Assembly (NCBI RefSeq): GCF_023061135.1
Contig: NZ_JAKGAN010000001.1
Span: forward strand, 186,001 to 250,000
From: Chromohalobacter sarecensis
GTDB taxonomy: Bacteria; Pseudomonadota; Gammaproteobacteria; Pseudomonadales; Halomonadaceae
Reading direction: 5' to 3'
DNA length: 64,000 nucleotides
A program made the position numbers and the translations under genes. Each line of letters starts with the position of its first letter. The stretch's first letter is position 1. The notes beneath the pieces were generated by a model. That model searched no databases. It saw only the letters and a list, made by a program, of their open reading frames with translations, and was not told where the DNA came from. Positions 25,325 through 34,998 of the stretch are shown piece by piece.

Positions 25325-25628
25325 TCTGTGACTCTCCTGGGGGCTATTCTTGCGCTCCGTCAAGGAATCTATAACTCGCTGTCACGCGACGATTTTTCAA
25401 TCTGCGTGGCGATCTCTATGATGCTCGACAGCTACTCGTGAGTGAATTCGGGTATCATCGCTTGCTATCCGCTATGGTAGGGAGTAACGGCATGTAGTAC
25501 GCCTTTGTCGTGCCGCGCATTCCGGCGGGGTCTCCCTTGGATAGCGAGAAGAATACAAAATAAAGACGAACGGAACTCGTACGACAAGGCCGAAGGTAGG
25601 CAGGGCTTCATGGCACCAATGTAAAGGG

Positions 25629-26348
25629 ATGGATGACAGCTTGGACAGCAGCAGACATCAAGATCACGTTCTGATCATAGAGGACGACGAGCGGCTGGCG
25701 CATCTGACGCGAGACTATCTCGAGGCGAATGAATTCCAGGTCGCTCTGGAATACGACGGCGCGCGTGCTGTGGAGCGCATCCTCGACGAGCAGCCGGACA
25801 TAGTCATTCTCGATCTCATGTTGCCCGGCGAGGATGGTCTTTCCATCTGCCGTCGCGTGCGTGGCCAATATGCCGGCCCCATTCTCATGCTCACCGCGCG
25901 TACCGACGACATGGACCAGGTGCTGGGGCTCGAGATGGGTGCCGACGACTATGTGCCCAAGCCGGTGCAGCCGCGTGTGCTGTTGGCGCGCATGCGCGCT
26001 CTACTGCGCCGTGCTGATGCCCTGGACGCCGCCAGCGGCGCTACGCGGCTGAACTTCGGTGACCTGCTCATCGATAGCGCCACCCGTGAGGCTTGGCTCA
26101 ACGACGAACGCATCGATTTGACCAGCGCCGAGTTCGACCTGTTATGGCTGTTGGCCGGTAATGCTGGCCATGTGCTGACCCGCGAGGAAATCTTTTCGCA
26201 ACTGCGGGGCATCAAGTACGACGGTCAGGACCGCTCGATCGATGTGCGGGTTTCGCGTATCCGGCCCAAGATCGGCGACGATCCCAACCAACCGCACCGG
26301 ATCAAGACCGTGCGCAGTAAAGGGTATCTGTTCGTCAAGGATAGCTAA
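25629..26348 (+). CDS. rstA: OmpR-family response regulator, RstA-like
   Basis: This 239-residue response regulator has a receiver domain (residues 12-125) with acidic pocket EDD, phospho-acceptor D62 (ILDLMLPG) and K111 (YVPKPVQP). It also has an OmpR-type winged helix at about 145-236, ending RIKTVRSKGYLFVKDS. It is encoded 2-5 bases ahead of a histidine kinase of RstB type, so the pair forms one two-component system. Target genes are unknown. The annotated ATG has an AAAGGG directly against it, so translation may begin at TTG 25641. Confidence 0.9.
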   Translation: MDDSLDSSRHQDHVLIIEDDERLAHLTRDYLEANEFQVALEYDGARAVERILDEQPDIVILDLMLPGEDGLSICRRVRGQYAGPILMLTARTDDMDQVLGLEMGADDYVPKPVQPRVLLARMRALLRRADALDAASGATRLNFGDLLIDSATREAWLNDERIDLTSAEFDLLWLLAGNAGHVLTREEIFSQLRGIKYDGQDRSIDVRVSRIRPKIGDDPNQPHRIKTVRSKGYLFVKDS

Positions 26349-26353
26349 CGTTG

Positions 26354-27997
26354 ATGCGGCGAACCCTGTCGGACAGCACCTTCCTGCGCGTTTACGCCTT
26401 GTTGTTGCTGGCGTTGGTGCTGACATTCGGACTCGCATTGCTGGGGTATCTGGTGGTCGACCAGGTGCGTCAGGAGAATTACCGCGAGCGCCTGGCCAGT
26501 GGCCCGATGCAGGTGCTGGCGCATCTGGCCGCCGAGCAGCCCGTCGACGAACGTGACGAATGGTTGGCATCGATGTCGTCGACGCTGGGCGTTCCCATGG
26601 CGCTGCATCCCATCGATAACGTGTCGCTGAGTTACTTCGATCGCTCGCGGCTCAATGAAGGACGGCCGCTGATCGAGCGCCACGACGCGGCATGGTCGGT
26701 TCTGCGACGGCTGCCGGATACGCCTTGGTTGCTGGAAGTGCGTGTTGGCGGACTCAAGGAGATGCAGTTACGTGGTGCCACCGAGGCCCTGCGAACGTGG
26801 CTCAGCGGCGTTTCGGAAGATGAGAGCGCCGAGCGTCTGGCGCGTCTTCAGCGTGTCTTCAAGATCCCGCTGGACGTCTCGCCGATGCCACCTGCGGGCG
26901 TCGATCCCATCCAGCAGTCGCGTCTCGAAGGCGGTGAAGTCGTGGTGCGCCTCGAGCCGGGGCTCGGCGTGTTGTATGTGCACGCGCGGCTGGGGGCGGA
27001 TCGCTGGCTCAGTATCGGCCCCATTCCGTCCTTCGAGCCGATGCCTATCTCGTTGGCGCTGGCCCTGCTGGGCATCATGTTGCTCGTGCTGGCGGGCACC
27101 ATCTACTTCGTGGTGCGCGGCGTGGAAGGGCGCGTGGAGCGTCTGGAGCGTGCCGCCACGCGCATCGCCGGGGGGCACCTGGATACTCGCGTCAAGGTCG
27201 AGAGCAGCGACTTTCTCGGACGGCTGGGGATGGCCTTCAACGGCATGGCGGCCCAGGTGCAATCGTTGTTGCGTACGCAGCAGGAAATGATCCGTGCCGT
27301 CTCCCATGAATTGCGCACCCCAGTGGCACGTATCCGCTTCGCGGTGCAGATGGTCGAGGACATGACCGATGAGCCCGTGGTGCGGCGCCAGTTGCAGGAT
27401 ATCGACGGCGATATCGAAGAACTCGATCAACTCGTCGACGAGATTCTGACCTACGCCCGCCTGGGGAGTGACAGCGCCCAGGGCATCCAGCTCGCCACCG
27501 AGACCACCGATTGTCGCGCCATGGCCCATCGCGTGGTCGATACCCTGGCACCGCTGCACGCGCATTTGCGACTCGAAGTGCTGGAAGGCGAGGAGGTCGA
27601 TGTCGAGGCCGATCCGCGCTATCTGCAACGCGCGCTTTCCAACCTCGTAGCCAATGCCTGCCGCCATGCGGAAGGGCATATCCATGTCAGCGTGACGCGG
27701 GAGGCGCGGGCCGTGCGGTTGGATGTCGAGGACGACGGCGCAGGGGTCCCCGAAGCCGATCGCCTATTGATCTTCAAACCCTTCGCGCGTCTCGACGACA
27801 GCCGCACGCGACGTTCCGGCGGTTATGGCCTGGGGCTCTCCATCGTGCAGAAAATCATGGCCTGGCATGGCGGCAGCGTCGTGGTCGAGCGTAGCCAGCG
27901 GCTCGGTGGGGCACGCTTCAGTCTATTGTTGCCGACCCCGGATCTCCTCCAGGGCGACCCGCGCTACTCGCGGGGACGCCGCCTGGACGATGCGTGA
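26354..27997 (+). CDS. rstB: Sensor histidine kinase, RstB-like
   Basis: This kinase of about 547 residues has two transmembrane helices (near 12-35 and 232-255) flanking a periplasmic sensor region of about 195 residues. A HAMP domain (about 257-308) comes next, then a dimerisation box with phospho-acceptor His318 (AVSHELRTPVARIRFAVQMV), and an HATPase domain with N box NLVANACRHA, G1 DDGAGVP and G2 GGYGLGLSIV. It is the partner of the preceding regulator. The signal is unknown; in enterobacteria RstB is linked to PhoP and acid/Mg2+ conditions, which should not be assumed here. TTG at 26351 is an alternative start. Confidence 0.9.
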   Translation: MRRTLSDSTFLRVYALLLLALVLTFGLALLGYLVVDQVRQENYRERLASGPMQVLAHLAAEQPVDERDEWLASMSSTLGVPMALHPIDNVSLSYFDRSRLNEGRPLIERHDAAWSVLRRLPDTPWLLEVRVGGLKEMQLRGATEALRTWLSGVSEDESAERLARLQRVFKIPLDVSPMPPAGVDPIQQSRLEGGEVVVRLEPGLGVLYVHARLGADRWLSIGPIPSFEPMPISLALALLGIMLLVLAGTIYFVVRGVEGRVERLERAATRIAGGHLDTRVKVESSDFLGRLGMAFNGMAAQVQSLLRTQQEMIRAVSHELRTPVARIRFAVQMVEDMTDEPVVRRQLQDIDGDIEELDQLVDEILTYARLGSDSAQGIQLATETTDCRAMAHRVVDTLAPLHAHLRLEVLEGEEVDVEADPRYLQRALSNLVANACRHAEGHIHVSVTREARAVRLDVEDDGAGVPEADRLLIFKPFARLDDSRTRRSGGYGLGLSIVQKIMAWHGGSVVVERSQRLGGARFSLLLPTPDLLQGDPRYSRGRRLDDA

Positions 27998-28016
27998 CCG
28001 CTATCTCCCTCGACAG

Positions 28017-28043
28017 ACGCTGGCAACCCGCAAGCGCCAGCGT
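28017..28043. terminator. Hairpin between convergent rstB and metR genes
   Basis: An 8-bp perfect stem (ACGCTGGC / GCCAGCGT) lies in the short gap between the convergent genes. There is no T-tract on either side, so terminator function is uncertain. Confidence 0.3.
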
Positions 28044-28066
28044 GAGAGCGTGGCGACGAGACGTGG

Positions 28067-28981
28067 CTAGGCCGGCTTGATTCCCTCGAGTACCGCGAAG
28101 GAGGTCTCGCGCGCGGTGCGCAGGAAATCTTCCATCCACGGCGCGTCACGGCTTTCCTCGCGAATCGCCGCGAATAGCGTGCTCCATACCCCCTGCTCGC
28201 CGAGATGCAGGGCGCGCACATAACCGCGCTCCAGATACTCGGTGAGCGCCCAGTTGGGCAATGCGCAGACCCCCCGGCCGCTGGCCACCAGCTGCATCAT
28301 CATGACCGTCAACTCGGCGGTGCGTACCTCGGACGGCGTGAAGCCCGCAGGAGTCAGAAACTGGGTGAAGACGTCGAGGCGCGTGTGCTCCACCGGGTAG
28401 GTGATGAGTGTCTCGCCGGCCAGTTCCTCCGGTGTCACCCAGTCGCGGCGTGTCAGGGTATGCTGCTTGCCTACCGCCAATAGCCCCTCATAGCGGAATA
28501 ACGGCTCGTAATGAATGCCGGAAAGCGGCTGGGGGTCGGCGGTAATCACCAGGTCCAGCGATTCGCGCGCCAGCGATGGCAGAGCATCGAAGCTGTAGCC
28601 GCTGGGGATGTCGACTTCAACCTCCGGCCAGTGATCGCGGAAGTGATCGATGGTCGGCATCAGCCACTGAAAGCAGCTATGGCATTCGATGGCCATGTGC
28701 AGGCGCCCTTGTTCATGGCCGGCCAGGCGTGCCAGGTCGCGTTCCGCCATGCGGATCTGCGGCAGGACCTGTTCGGCCAGCGCAAGCAGACGCTCGCCCG
28801 CCCGAGTGAAGGTGACGGGGCGCGTCTTGCGCTGGAACAGGGGCGCCTCCAGACGCTCCTCGAGATCCTTGATCTGATGCGAGAGCGCCGATTGGGTGAG
28901 ATGCACGCGTTCGGCGGCTTCGACGAGCGAGCCGGCGTCACGGAGTGCGATCAAGGTGCGGAGATGGCGAAGCTCGAGCAT
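28067..28981 (-). CDS. metR: LysR family activator of methionine biosynthesis, MetR
   Basis: This 304-residue LysR protein has its helix-turn-helix at residues 1-60 (MLELRHLRTLIALRDAGSLV, then AAERVHLTQSALSHQIKDLE) and an effector domain with the MetR-like IECHSCFQWLMPTIDHFRDHW. In the family the co-effector is homocysteine and the target is metE. It is transcribed divergently from metE, the classical arrangement. I chose ATG 28981 because it gives the family N-terminus; an upstream start would add 17 residues that overlap the operator. Confidence 0.93.
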   Translation of the reverse strand: MLELRHLRTLIALRDAGSLVEAAERVHLTQSALSHQIKDLEERLEAPLFQRKTRPVTFTRAGERLLALAEQVLPQIRMAERDLARLAGHEQGRLHMAIECHSCFQWLMPTIDHFRDHWPEVEVDIPSGYSFDALPSLARESLDLVITADPQPLSGIHYEPLFRYEGLLAVGKQHTLTRRDWVTPEELAGETLITYPVEHTRLDVFTQFLTPAGFTPSEVRTAELTVMMMQLVASGRGVCALPNWALTEYLERGYVRALHLGEQGVWSTLFAAIREESRDAPWMEDFLRTARETSFAVLEGIKPA

Positions 28982-28987
28982 GGTGTA

Positions 28988-29000
28988 TGAGAGCCGTTCA
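28988..29000. promoter_or_regulatory. Candidate MetR operator in the metR-metE intergenic region
   Basis: TGAGAGCCGTTCA matches the MetR dyad TGAAnnnnnTTCA with one mismatch. It lies 7 bases from the metR start in the AT-rich divergent region, fitting autoregulation. No second perfect copy is visible nearer to metE. Confidence 0.45.
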
Positions 29001-29127
29001 TTTTGAAGATTAATTAATTTAGTTTGATTCACGCACTACCGCCAGCGAGACTGCCCGCCAGCACATCACGGCGTCGCCGTGACCACGAAGTCACTTATTC
29101 TAGCTGCATACCGCAAGGGGAAACACG

Positions 29128-31413
29128 ATGGCGCTGGCACACATTCTGGGCTATCCGCGCATTGGCGCGAACCGTGAGTTGAAAAAGGCTGTCGAGGCCT
29201 ACTGGAAAGGCGAGATCGATCAGACCACGCTCGAGGAGAGCGGCAAGACGCTGCGTGCCGCACACTGGCAAGCCAGCCGCGATGCGGGGCTCGACCTCGT
29301 CACCGTAGGCGACTTCGCCTTCTATGACCAGGTACTCAACGTCAGCGCGCTGCTGGGCGCGGTGCCGCCGCGTTTTGGCGCCATCGAGGGCGATGTCGAC
29401 CTGGATACGACGTTCCGCATGGCGCGTGGCCGGGCGCCCACCGGCGAACCGGCGGCCGCCTGCGAGATGACCAAGTACTTCGATACCAACTACCACTACC
29501 TGGTCCCCGAGCTGCATGCCGGTCAACGCTTCCGAGTAGCCTCCACGCGGTTGTTCGACGAGGTCGCTGAAGCCCAGGCTGAGGGGCATCCGGTCAAGGT
29601 GGCGCTGCTGGGGCCGATTAGCTGGTTGTGGCTGGCCAAGGAAAAGAGCGAGGGGTTCGACCGTCTGACTCTGCTCGATACGTTGTTGCCGGTGTATGGC
29701 GAGATCCTCGAGCGTTTGGCGGCGCAGGGCGTCGAATGGGTACAGCTCGACGAGCCGGCCCTGGTACAGGACTTGCCCCGCGACTGGCGCCAGGCCTTCG
29801 AGGCCGCCTACAACAAGTTGCAGTCTGCGCGGGTCAAGCTTCTGGTGGCGACCTATTTCGGCGCTCTGGGCGACAATCTGGGCCTGGCCGCCGGCCTGCC
29901 GGTCGCCGGGCTACACATCGATACGGTCCGTGCGCCCGAACAGCTCGATGCGGTGCTCGACCGTCTGCCCACCTATAAAGTGCTGTCCATCGGCGCCATC
30001 GACGGACGCAACATCTGGCGTGCCGATCTGGCGGCACTGCGTGAGCGCCTGCAAGTGGCCCGCGCGCGTCTCGGCGAGCGTCTGTGGGTCTCGGCGTCTT
30101 GCTCGCTGCTGCACGTGCCGGTGGATCTCGAAGCGGAAACCGATCTAGACGCCGAGCTAAAGAGTTGGCTGGCCTTCGCACGCCAGAAGCTCGATGAAAT
30201 CGTCACCCTGGCGCACTTGCTCGACGGGCGTGCCACAGACGCCGACACCGCTCGTCTGGAAGCCGCTACGCAGGCGCTGGAAGCACGCCGCAACTCTCCG
30301 CGCATTCACAAGCCCGCCGTGGGCGAGCGTCTGTCGGCGGTATCCGCTACCGACGCCGAGCGTCCGAGCCCTTACGGCGCGCGTGCCAAGGTGCAGCATC
30401 GTCATCTCGACCTGCCGCTGTTTCCGACCACGACCATCGGTTCGTTCCCGCAGACGCAGGACATCCGCGCCGCGCGCCGCGCCTTCAAGAGTGGCGAATT
30501 AGGCCGCGATGCCTACGAGGCCCGCATGCGCCAGGAGATCGTCCATGCCGTCGAGCGCCAGGAAGTCCTGGATATCGATGTGCCGGTCCACGGCGAGCCC
30601 GAGCGTAACGACATGGTCGAGTATTTCGGCGAACTGCTGGATGGCTTTGCCTTTACGCGCTTCGGCTGGGTGCAAAGTTACGGCTCGCGCTGCGTGAAGC
30701 CGCCGGTGATCTTCGGTGATGTGAGTCGCCCCGGGCCGATGACGGTGCGCTGGAGCGAATATGCGCAATCGCTCACCGACAAGCCCATGAAAGGCATGCT
30801 CACCGGACCGGTGACGATCCTGCAATGGTCGTTCGTGCGCGATGACCAACCGCGCGATGCCACCTGCCGTCAGATTGCCCTGTCTCTGCGTGACGAGGTC
30901 GCCGATCTCGAAGCGGCCGGCATCAAGATCATTCAGATCGACGAGCCGGCACTGCGTGAAGGCCTGCCGCTGCGGCAGGGCGAATGGCAGCGCTACCTCG
31001 ACTGGGCGGTGGAAAGCTTCAAGTTGAGCGCAGCCGTGGCCCGCGACGAGACGCAGATCCACACCCATATGTGCTACTCGGAGTTCAACGACATCATCGC
31101 GGCGATCGCGGCCCTGGACGCCGACGTGATTACCATCGAAACTTCGCGTTCGGATATGGAGCTGCTCGACGCTTTTCAGGACTTCGCCTATCCCAACGAG
31201 ATCGGCCCGGGCGTGTACGACATCCACTCGCCCAACATTCCCGAGGTGGAATGGATGGTGCAGTTGATGGAAAAAGCCGCCGAGAAGATCCCCGCCGAGC
31301 GGCTTTGGGTCAACCCGGACTGCGGTCTGAAAACGCGCGGTTGGGCGGAAGTCGAGCCGGCATTGGCCAACATGGTCGAAGCGGCCAAGGAACTACGTCG
31401 CCGCCACGGGTAA
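29128..31413 (+). CDS. metE: Cobalamin-independent methionine synthase
   Basis: This 761-residue enzyme transfers the methyl group of 5-methyltetrahydropteroyl-triglutamate to homocysteine, making methionine. The N-terminal domain ([20 protein letters not shown]) and C-terminal catalytic domain are both complete. The zinc ligands are visible as His and Cys in [12 protein letters not shown], the Glu of [14 protein letters not shown] and Cys in [17 protein letters not shown] lies 7 bases before the ATG. It is divergent from metR and ends in a strong terminator. Confidence 0.97.
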   Translation: MALAHILGYPRIGANRELKKAVEAYWKGEIDQTTLEESGKTLRAAHWQASRDAGLDLVTVGDFAFYDQVLNVSALLGAVPPRFGAIEGDVDLDTTFRMARGRAPTGEPAAACEMTKYFDTNYHYLVPELHAGQRFRVASTRLFDEVAEAQAEGHPVKVALLGPISWLWLAKEKSEGFDRLTLLDTLLPVYGEILERLAAQGVEWVQLDEPALVQDLPRDWRQAFEAAYNKLQSARVKLLVATYFGALGDNLGLAAGLPVAGLHIDTVRAPEQLDAVLDRLPTYKVLSIGAIDGRNIWRADLAALRERLQVARARLGERLWVSASCSLLHVPVDLEAETDLDAELKSWLAFARQKLDEIVTLAHLLDGRATDADTARLEAATQALEARRNSPRIHKPAVGERLSAVSATDAERPSPYGARAKVQHRHLDLPLFPTTTIGSFPQTQDIRAARRAFKSGELGRDAYEARMRQEIVHAVERQEVLDIDVPVHGEPERNDMVEYFGELLDGFAFTRFGWVQSYGSRCVKPPVIFGDVSRPGPMTVRWSEYAQSLTDKPMKGMLTGPVTILQWSFVRDDQPRDATCRQIALSLRDEVADLEAAGIKIIQIDEPALREGLPLRQGEWQRYLDWAVESFKLSAAVARDETQIHTHMCYSEFNDIIAAIAALDADVITIETSRSDMELLDAFQDFAYPNEIGPGVYDIHSPNIPEVEWMVQLMEKAAEKIPAERLWVNPDCGLKTRGWAEVEPALANMVEAAKELRRRHG

Positions 31414-31434
31414 GTATTTCGTGTTGACGCCATG

Positions 31435-31472
31435 AACGCGCCGTCGAGCCACCGCTCGGCGGCGCGTTTCTT
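31435..31472 (+). terminator. Terminator after metE
   Basis: A perfect 9-bp outer stem (AACGCGCCG / CGGCGCGTT) is extended by an inner GAG/CTC pairing and followed by TCTT. It starts 21 bases after the metE stop. Confidence 0.75.
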
Positions 31473-31613
31473 ATGGTGCCGGAGTTTCTCGTGGCACCAG
31501 CGTTTCTCATGACATGAGGACTGGTATGCTATCGGTCTTCTTTGATTGAACGATATCGCATGCAACGCGCTCTGCAGATGTGGAGCGGGCCCTGACCAGC
31601 AAGGAGAAGCTGA

Positions 31614-32402
31614 ATGTTATCCAGAATGTCTCGGCGTGCGCGGCACGTCTTGTCGGGTGTGGTATGCGTTGCCGTATTGGGTGGCTGCGCCAGTTCCGAC
31701 GGTCCGCCGCAGGTGCGCGACGCCTCCGGGAGTGGTTTTACGCCCCCGCCGCAACTCGATGCGCCGGACGAGAACGACGACGCTCCCAAGTCGCCGCTAC
31801 TGCCGAGCGCCTTCTTTGCCGATGGGGCGGAGGCATTCGTCTCCTGGCGGTGTACGCCAGCGCAGGATCTCATCTCGGCTGCGCCCGGAAATAGCCTGCG
31901 ACTGTGGTCGGCACAGGGATACTACGCGCTCGAGCGTAGCGTGGTCGCCGACGGCAAGCGCTACCGCAAGAGCACCCTGACGTTCGCCCAGCAGGGCGAC
32001 GAGGCGCACGTCGAAAGCGACAACGGCCAGCTCGCCTGTCAGCAAGATGCCCGACGCGAGTCGATCACGCGTGCCGATGCCCCGAATGCGATCTTCAAGG
32101 GGCAGGGCAACGAGCCAGGATGGACGCTCGAACTCGACCGCGAGGCGCCGCAGCTCACGCTGATGACGCAATACGGCGAGGAAAAGCGCACGCTGGATTA
32201 TCGGGTTACGCAGCTCGATAACGGCCACCAGGCTGCCATGATGCTAGAGGCTGGCGACGCCGATGCGCCCGTGACCGTCGAGCTCAAGGCGCGGGCCTGT
32301 TTCGACAGCATGAGCGGCAAACCGTATCCCGTTCAGGTGCGTGTCGAGGAGGCGGGACGCACCTGGGTCGGCTGCGGCCAGGGCATCGAGCGAACGCGCT
32401 GA
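31614..32402 (+). CDS. Two-domain lipoprotein: MliC-like plus COG3650-like
   Basis: The N-terminus ends in lipobox LGGC at about residue 25, so the protein is exported and lipid-anchored. Residues of about 70-145 resemble the MliC/PliC lysozyme-inhibitor fold, with paired cysteines (FVSWRC near the start, LACQ near the end). Residues of about 155-258 resemble the COG3650 lipoprotein domain with its FKGQGNEPGWTLEL motif and a second cysteine pair. If the first assignment is right it would protect peptidoglycan from c-type lysozyme. AAGGAG lies 7 bases before the ATG. It appears monocistronic. Confidence 0.75.
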   Translation: MLSRMSRRARHVLSGVVCVAVLGGCASSDGPPQVRDASGSGFTPPPQLDAPDENDDAPKSPLLPSAFFADGAEAFVSWRCTPAQDLISAAPGNSLRLWSAQGYYALERSVVADGKRYRKSTLTFAQQGDEAHVESDNGQLACQQDARRESITRADAPNAIFKGQGNEPGWTLELDREAPQLTLMTQYGEEKRTLDYRVTQLDNGHQAAMMLEAGDADAPVTVELKARACFDSMSGKPYPVQVRVEEAGRTWVGCGQGIERTR

Positions 32403-32533
32403 GACGTATATGGGTGTTCGTTTCATTATATCGAATGATTTGTGGGCTTTTTTGCGTTTTTCTTTTCAAAAAGGGCAACGAATAATAACGCTATTCGCAG
32501 CATATGCCCTGAGTTCAATGAGAGGAATTTCGC

Positions 32534-33148
32534 ATGGCCGTTCGCAATATTCTGTTGGTGACCGCTTCCATCCTTGGCGAGCATGGTCAGTCACGCGCGT
32601 TGGCGACGCATTTCAAGGCGCAGCTCGGCGCGGGTGATGATGTCCGGATCACCGAGCGCGATGTCGTGGCGCTCGATCTGCCGCATCTCGATGGCGCCGA
32701 AATGGCTAGCTGGATGACCGAGCCCGAAGTCCGCGACGCGACCCAGCAGGAGCTGGCGGCGCGCTCCGATGTATTGATCGAGGAAGTACTCGCGCACGAT
32801 CTGATCGTACTGGCGGTACCGCTCTACAACCTGGGCATTCCGAGTCAGCTCAAGGCGTGGTTTGACCGCGTTCTGCGGGCCGGCAAGACGTTCAAGTATA
32901 CGGAGAACGGCCCGGTGGGCCTGATCGAGGGAAAACGCGCGCTGGTGCTGGCGGCACGCGGCGGGCAGTACGCGGGCACCGCAATGGATACTCAGACCGG
33001 CCATGTCAGCAGTCTGCTGGGTTTGATCGGCATTCGCGACATCGACTGGATCTACGCGGAAGGCCTCAATATGGGCGAAGCGGTGCGTGAACCGGCCATG
33101 GGCGAAGCGCGTCAGGCGGTGGCGAATTACGCGGCGGAACGTCTCTGA
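32534..33148 (+). CDS. azoR: FMN-dependent NADH-azoreductase
   Basis: This 204-residue flavodoxin-fold quinone/azo reductase carries the AzoR landmarks: TASILGEHGQSRALATHF at the FMN phosphate loop, VLAVPLYNLGIPSQLKAWFD in the middle and LAARGGQY in the FMN isoalloxazine-contacting loop. It probably reduces quinones by two electrons with NADH, limiting thiol and redox stress. An upstream GAGAGG motif is placed 9 bases before the ATG. It converges with the next gene across a shared terminator. Confidence 0.93.
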   Translation: MAVRNILLVTASILGEHGQSRALATHFKAQLGAGDDVRITERDVVALDLPHLDGAEMASWMTEPEVRDATQQELAARSDVLIEEVLAHDLIVLAVPLYNLGIPSQLKAWFDRVLRAGKTFKYTENGPVGLIEGKRALVLAARGGQYAGTAMDTQTGHVSSLLGLIGIRDIDWIYAEGLNMGEAVREPAMGEARQAVANYAAERL

Positions 33149-33193
33149 CGTAAAGCGGTGCCTGGCAGATAAAGTAGTCAGGAAGGAAAAAGA

Positions 33194-33222
33194 AGAGGGC
33201 GGCTCATGGCGAGCCGCCCTCT
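33194..33222. terminator. Bidirectional terminator between azoR and the leftward membrane hydrolase gene
   Basis: A perfect 12-bp stem (AGAGGGCGGCTC / GAGCCGCCCTCT) closes a 5-base loop. The minus-strand exit is T-rich (TCTTTTTCC) and the plus-strand exit has a short TTT, so it can serve both convergent genes. Confidence 0.75.
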
Positions 33223-33227
33223 GCGTT

Positions 33228-34301
33228 TCAGGGCGAGACGCGTGGCGTGAGGCACTGCGCCTGAGGATCGGCCAGCGGCAGGCAGACGTTGGCTTGCGGT
33301 ACGATCAGGCGTTGGAAGAGTGAGGCGAAGGCGGTTTTGTCGGGACGCGCGCCCGCGACACGTTCGCTGTCGATGGGGTGCCAATCATCGGCGCGGCGCT
33401 CGGCTAGCGAAAAGTTGAACATCTGATAGCCGGGCGTGCCCAGACGCAGATCGGTAGCGATCAGTTGGGTGGCGCCCTGGCGTTCTTCGGTGCGATAGCG
33501 CAGGAATGGCCCGGCGAACCACGCCAGACGCTGCCCGGCCGTCGTCGCCAACGCGGCGTCCTGCCATTCGTCGCCACGCGGCAGACGGGTCAGCGCCAGT
33601 GGTGTGCGACCATCGAAGAGGCTTACGACGCCTTCGTAGTAGGCGTCGTCCTCGACCACCGTGACGCGCCACAGCAGGGCGTTGAAGGGCGTCGGCTGAA
33701 CCAGCCGTGGGGCATCCTCGAGGCCTTGGCTGGCCAGGTTCGGGCCGATGCGCGCGTTCACCGTGTTCTGGGCGGCGACGGTAAAAGCCAGGTAGAAGCA
33801 GGCGAGCGTCAGTCCCCAGCCCAGCAGGCGCGGTGAATAGCCCTTGATCAGCGCGGCGATGACGCCCACCAGCAACGGCAGCGTGAACAGCGGGTCGATG
33901 ATGAAGATGCTATGCCAACTTACCGGCGGCGTGGTCATCGGCCACCAGAGTTGAGTGCCGTAGGTGGTGAAGGCATCCAGCATTGGATGTGTCAGCAGGC
34001 AGCCGCCAAACAGCAAGCCCCAGCGCCAGGTGCCGATGGGCGGCGAGACCTGGCGCCAGCGCTCGCCGGCGCGGGCCAGCCCGGTCAGCAGAACGGCGAG
34101 GGCGCCGAGTACCCACAGGGAATGACTGAACCCCCGGTGATAGGTGTAATCGGCCACGGCGTCGCCGTAGTCGATGACCACGTCGAGATCGGGCAATGTG
34201 CCGAGTACGGCGCCGGCGATGACGGCCTTGCGGCCTAGACGGCGGCCCAGCACGGTGCCGCCGATAGCGGCGCCGAGGCAGGCCTGCGTCAGTGAATCCA
34301 T
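33228..34301 (-). CDS. Membrane-bound metal-dependent hydrolase (YdjM/DUF457 family)
   Basis: This 357-residue protein has the YdjM/DUF457 N-terminal signature: MDSLTQACLGAAIGGTVLGR, then LGTLPDLDVV and YHRGFSHSLW, then THPMLDAFTTYGTQLW. The conserved Asp and His residues form the presumed metal site at the membrane face. About five helices span residues 1-190; the C-terminal 160 residues are a soluble domain. AGGGGAGA lies upstream of the ATG. The physiological substrate is unknown. It is in the same direction as tag and 43 bases downstream of it. Confidence 0.87.
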   Translation of the reverse strand: MDSLTQACLGAAIGGTVLGRRLGRKAVIAGAVLGTLPDLDVVIDYGDAVADYTYHRGFSHSLWVLGALAVLLTGLARAGERWRQVSPPIGTWRWGLLFGGCLLTHPMLDAFTTYGTQLWWPMTTPPVSWHSIFIIDPLFTLPLLVGVIAALIKGYSPRLLGWGLTLACFYLAFTVAAQNTVNARIGPNLASQGLEDAPRLVQPTPFNALLWRVTVVEDDAYYEGVVSLFDGRTPLALTRLPRGDEWQDAALATTAGQRLAWFAGPFLRYRTEERQGATQLIATDLRLGTPGYQMFNFSLAERRADDWHPIDSERVAGARPDKTAFASLFQRLIVPQANVCLPLADPQAQCLTPRVSP

Positions 34302-34344
34302 GCGCTGTGATCTCCCCTTGCGGCGGTGTGTCCCTGGTGAACGT

Positions 34345-34884
34345 TCATTCGATGTTTAGCCACGGCGGCCGTTGTGCGCGTATCTGATGCTGAATCGGGC
34401 AGTCTTCGCGATGGGCGCCCGGCAGGTAGCCGGTACTCATCAAGAACTCGTTGACGATCTCCGGGCCGGTGAAGCGGAAGGTGCGTTTGAATAGCTTCAC
34501 CCATTCCGGCAACGCGAGTGGATGATGCGCGTCGAGCCAGGCGGCGAAACTGCCGTGAGAATCCTGCAGGTCGAGCACCACGTTGGCATTGTGAATCGCG
34601 GCGTCGACCTTGCGCCGATTGCGGATGATACCTGCATCCGCGAGCAGACGCGCCCTTTGCGTGTCGTCGTAGGCGGCAACGCGTGCCACCGAGAAATCGT
34701 TGAAGGCCGCCGAGAACGCCTCGCGCTTCTTGAGAACGGTCAGCCAGGAAAGACCGGCCTGGTTGATCTCGAGGATCAAGCGCTCGAAGAGTCGGTCGTC
34801 GTCGCGTACGGGAAACCCGTATTCGTGATCGTGGTAGGGACCATGAAAAGGATGGCCGGGGGCATGGTCGCAATACGTGCTCAT
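34345..34884 (-). CDS. tag: DNA-3-methyladenine glycosylase I (Tag family)
   Basis: This 179-residue enzyme removes 3-methyladenine from DNA. The family pattern is visible: YCDHAPGHPFHGPYHDHEYG at the N-terminus (Cys and His of the zinc snap), LFERLILEINQAGLSWLTVL, and a C-terminal AHREDC that supplies the remaining His and Cys. A much longer upstream frame (to 35376) exists but overlaps gloA on the opposite strand and lacks similarity, so I start at ATG 34884, which has GAGG 8 bases upstream. It is somewhat shorter than E. coli Tag (187 residues). Confidence 0.9.
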   Translation of the reverse strand: MSTYCDHAPGHPFHGPYHDHEYGFPVRDDDRLFERLILEINQAGLSWLTVLKKREAFSAAFNDFSVARVAAYDDTQRARLLADAGIIRNRRKVDAAIHNANVVLDLQDSHGSFAAWLDAHHPLALPEWVKLFKRTFRFTGPEIVNEFLMSTGYLPGAHREDCPIQHQIRAQRPPWLNIE

Positions 34885-34998
34885 GGGGTGTGCCTCGCGG
34901 AGTGTTGACGAATCGCCCCGGCGGTGATGAATTCGCCGTGGCCGGTGGGCTGGTTTACCATAGACGTTTAGCCTGCATAACATTATGAGGAGATTACC

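Larger units (their letters stand above)
25079..25628. other. Long intergenic region between nrdA and the rstA-like regulator
   Basis: This 550-base divergent region has no convincing gene. It contains candidate NrdR boxes (25242-25257 and 25273-25288) and two near-consensus DnaA boxes (25305-25324), both annotated separately, on the nrdA side. The right half (25380-25628) holds the leader of the response regulator, in which I see no clear operator. Confidence 0.6.
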
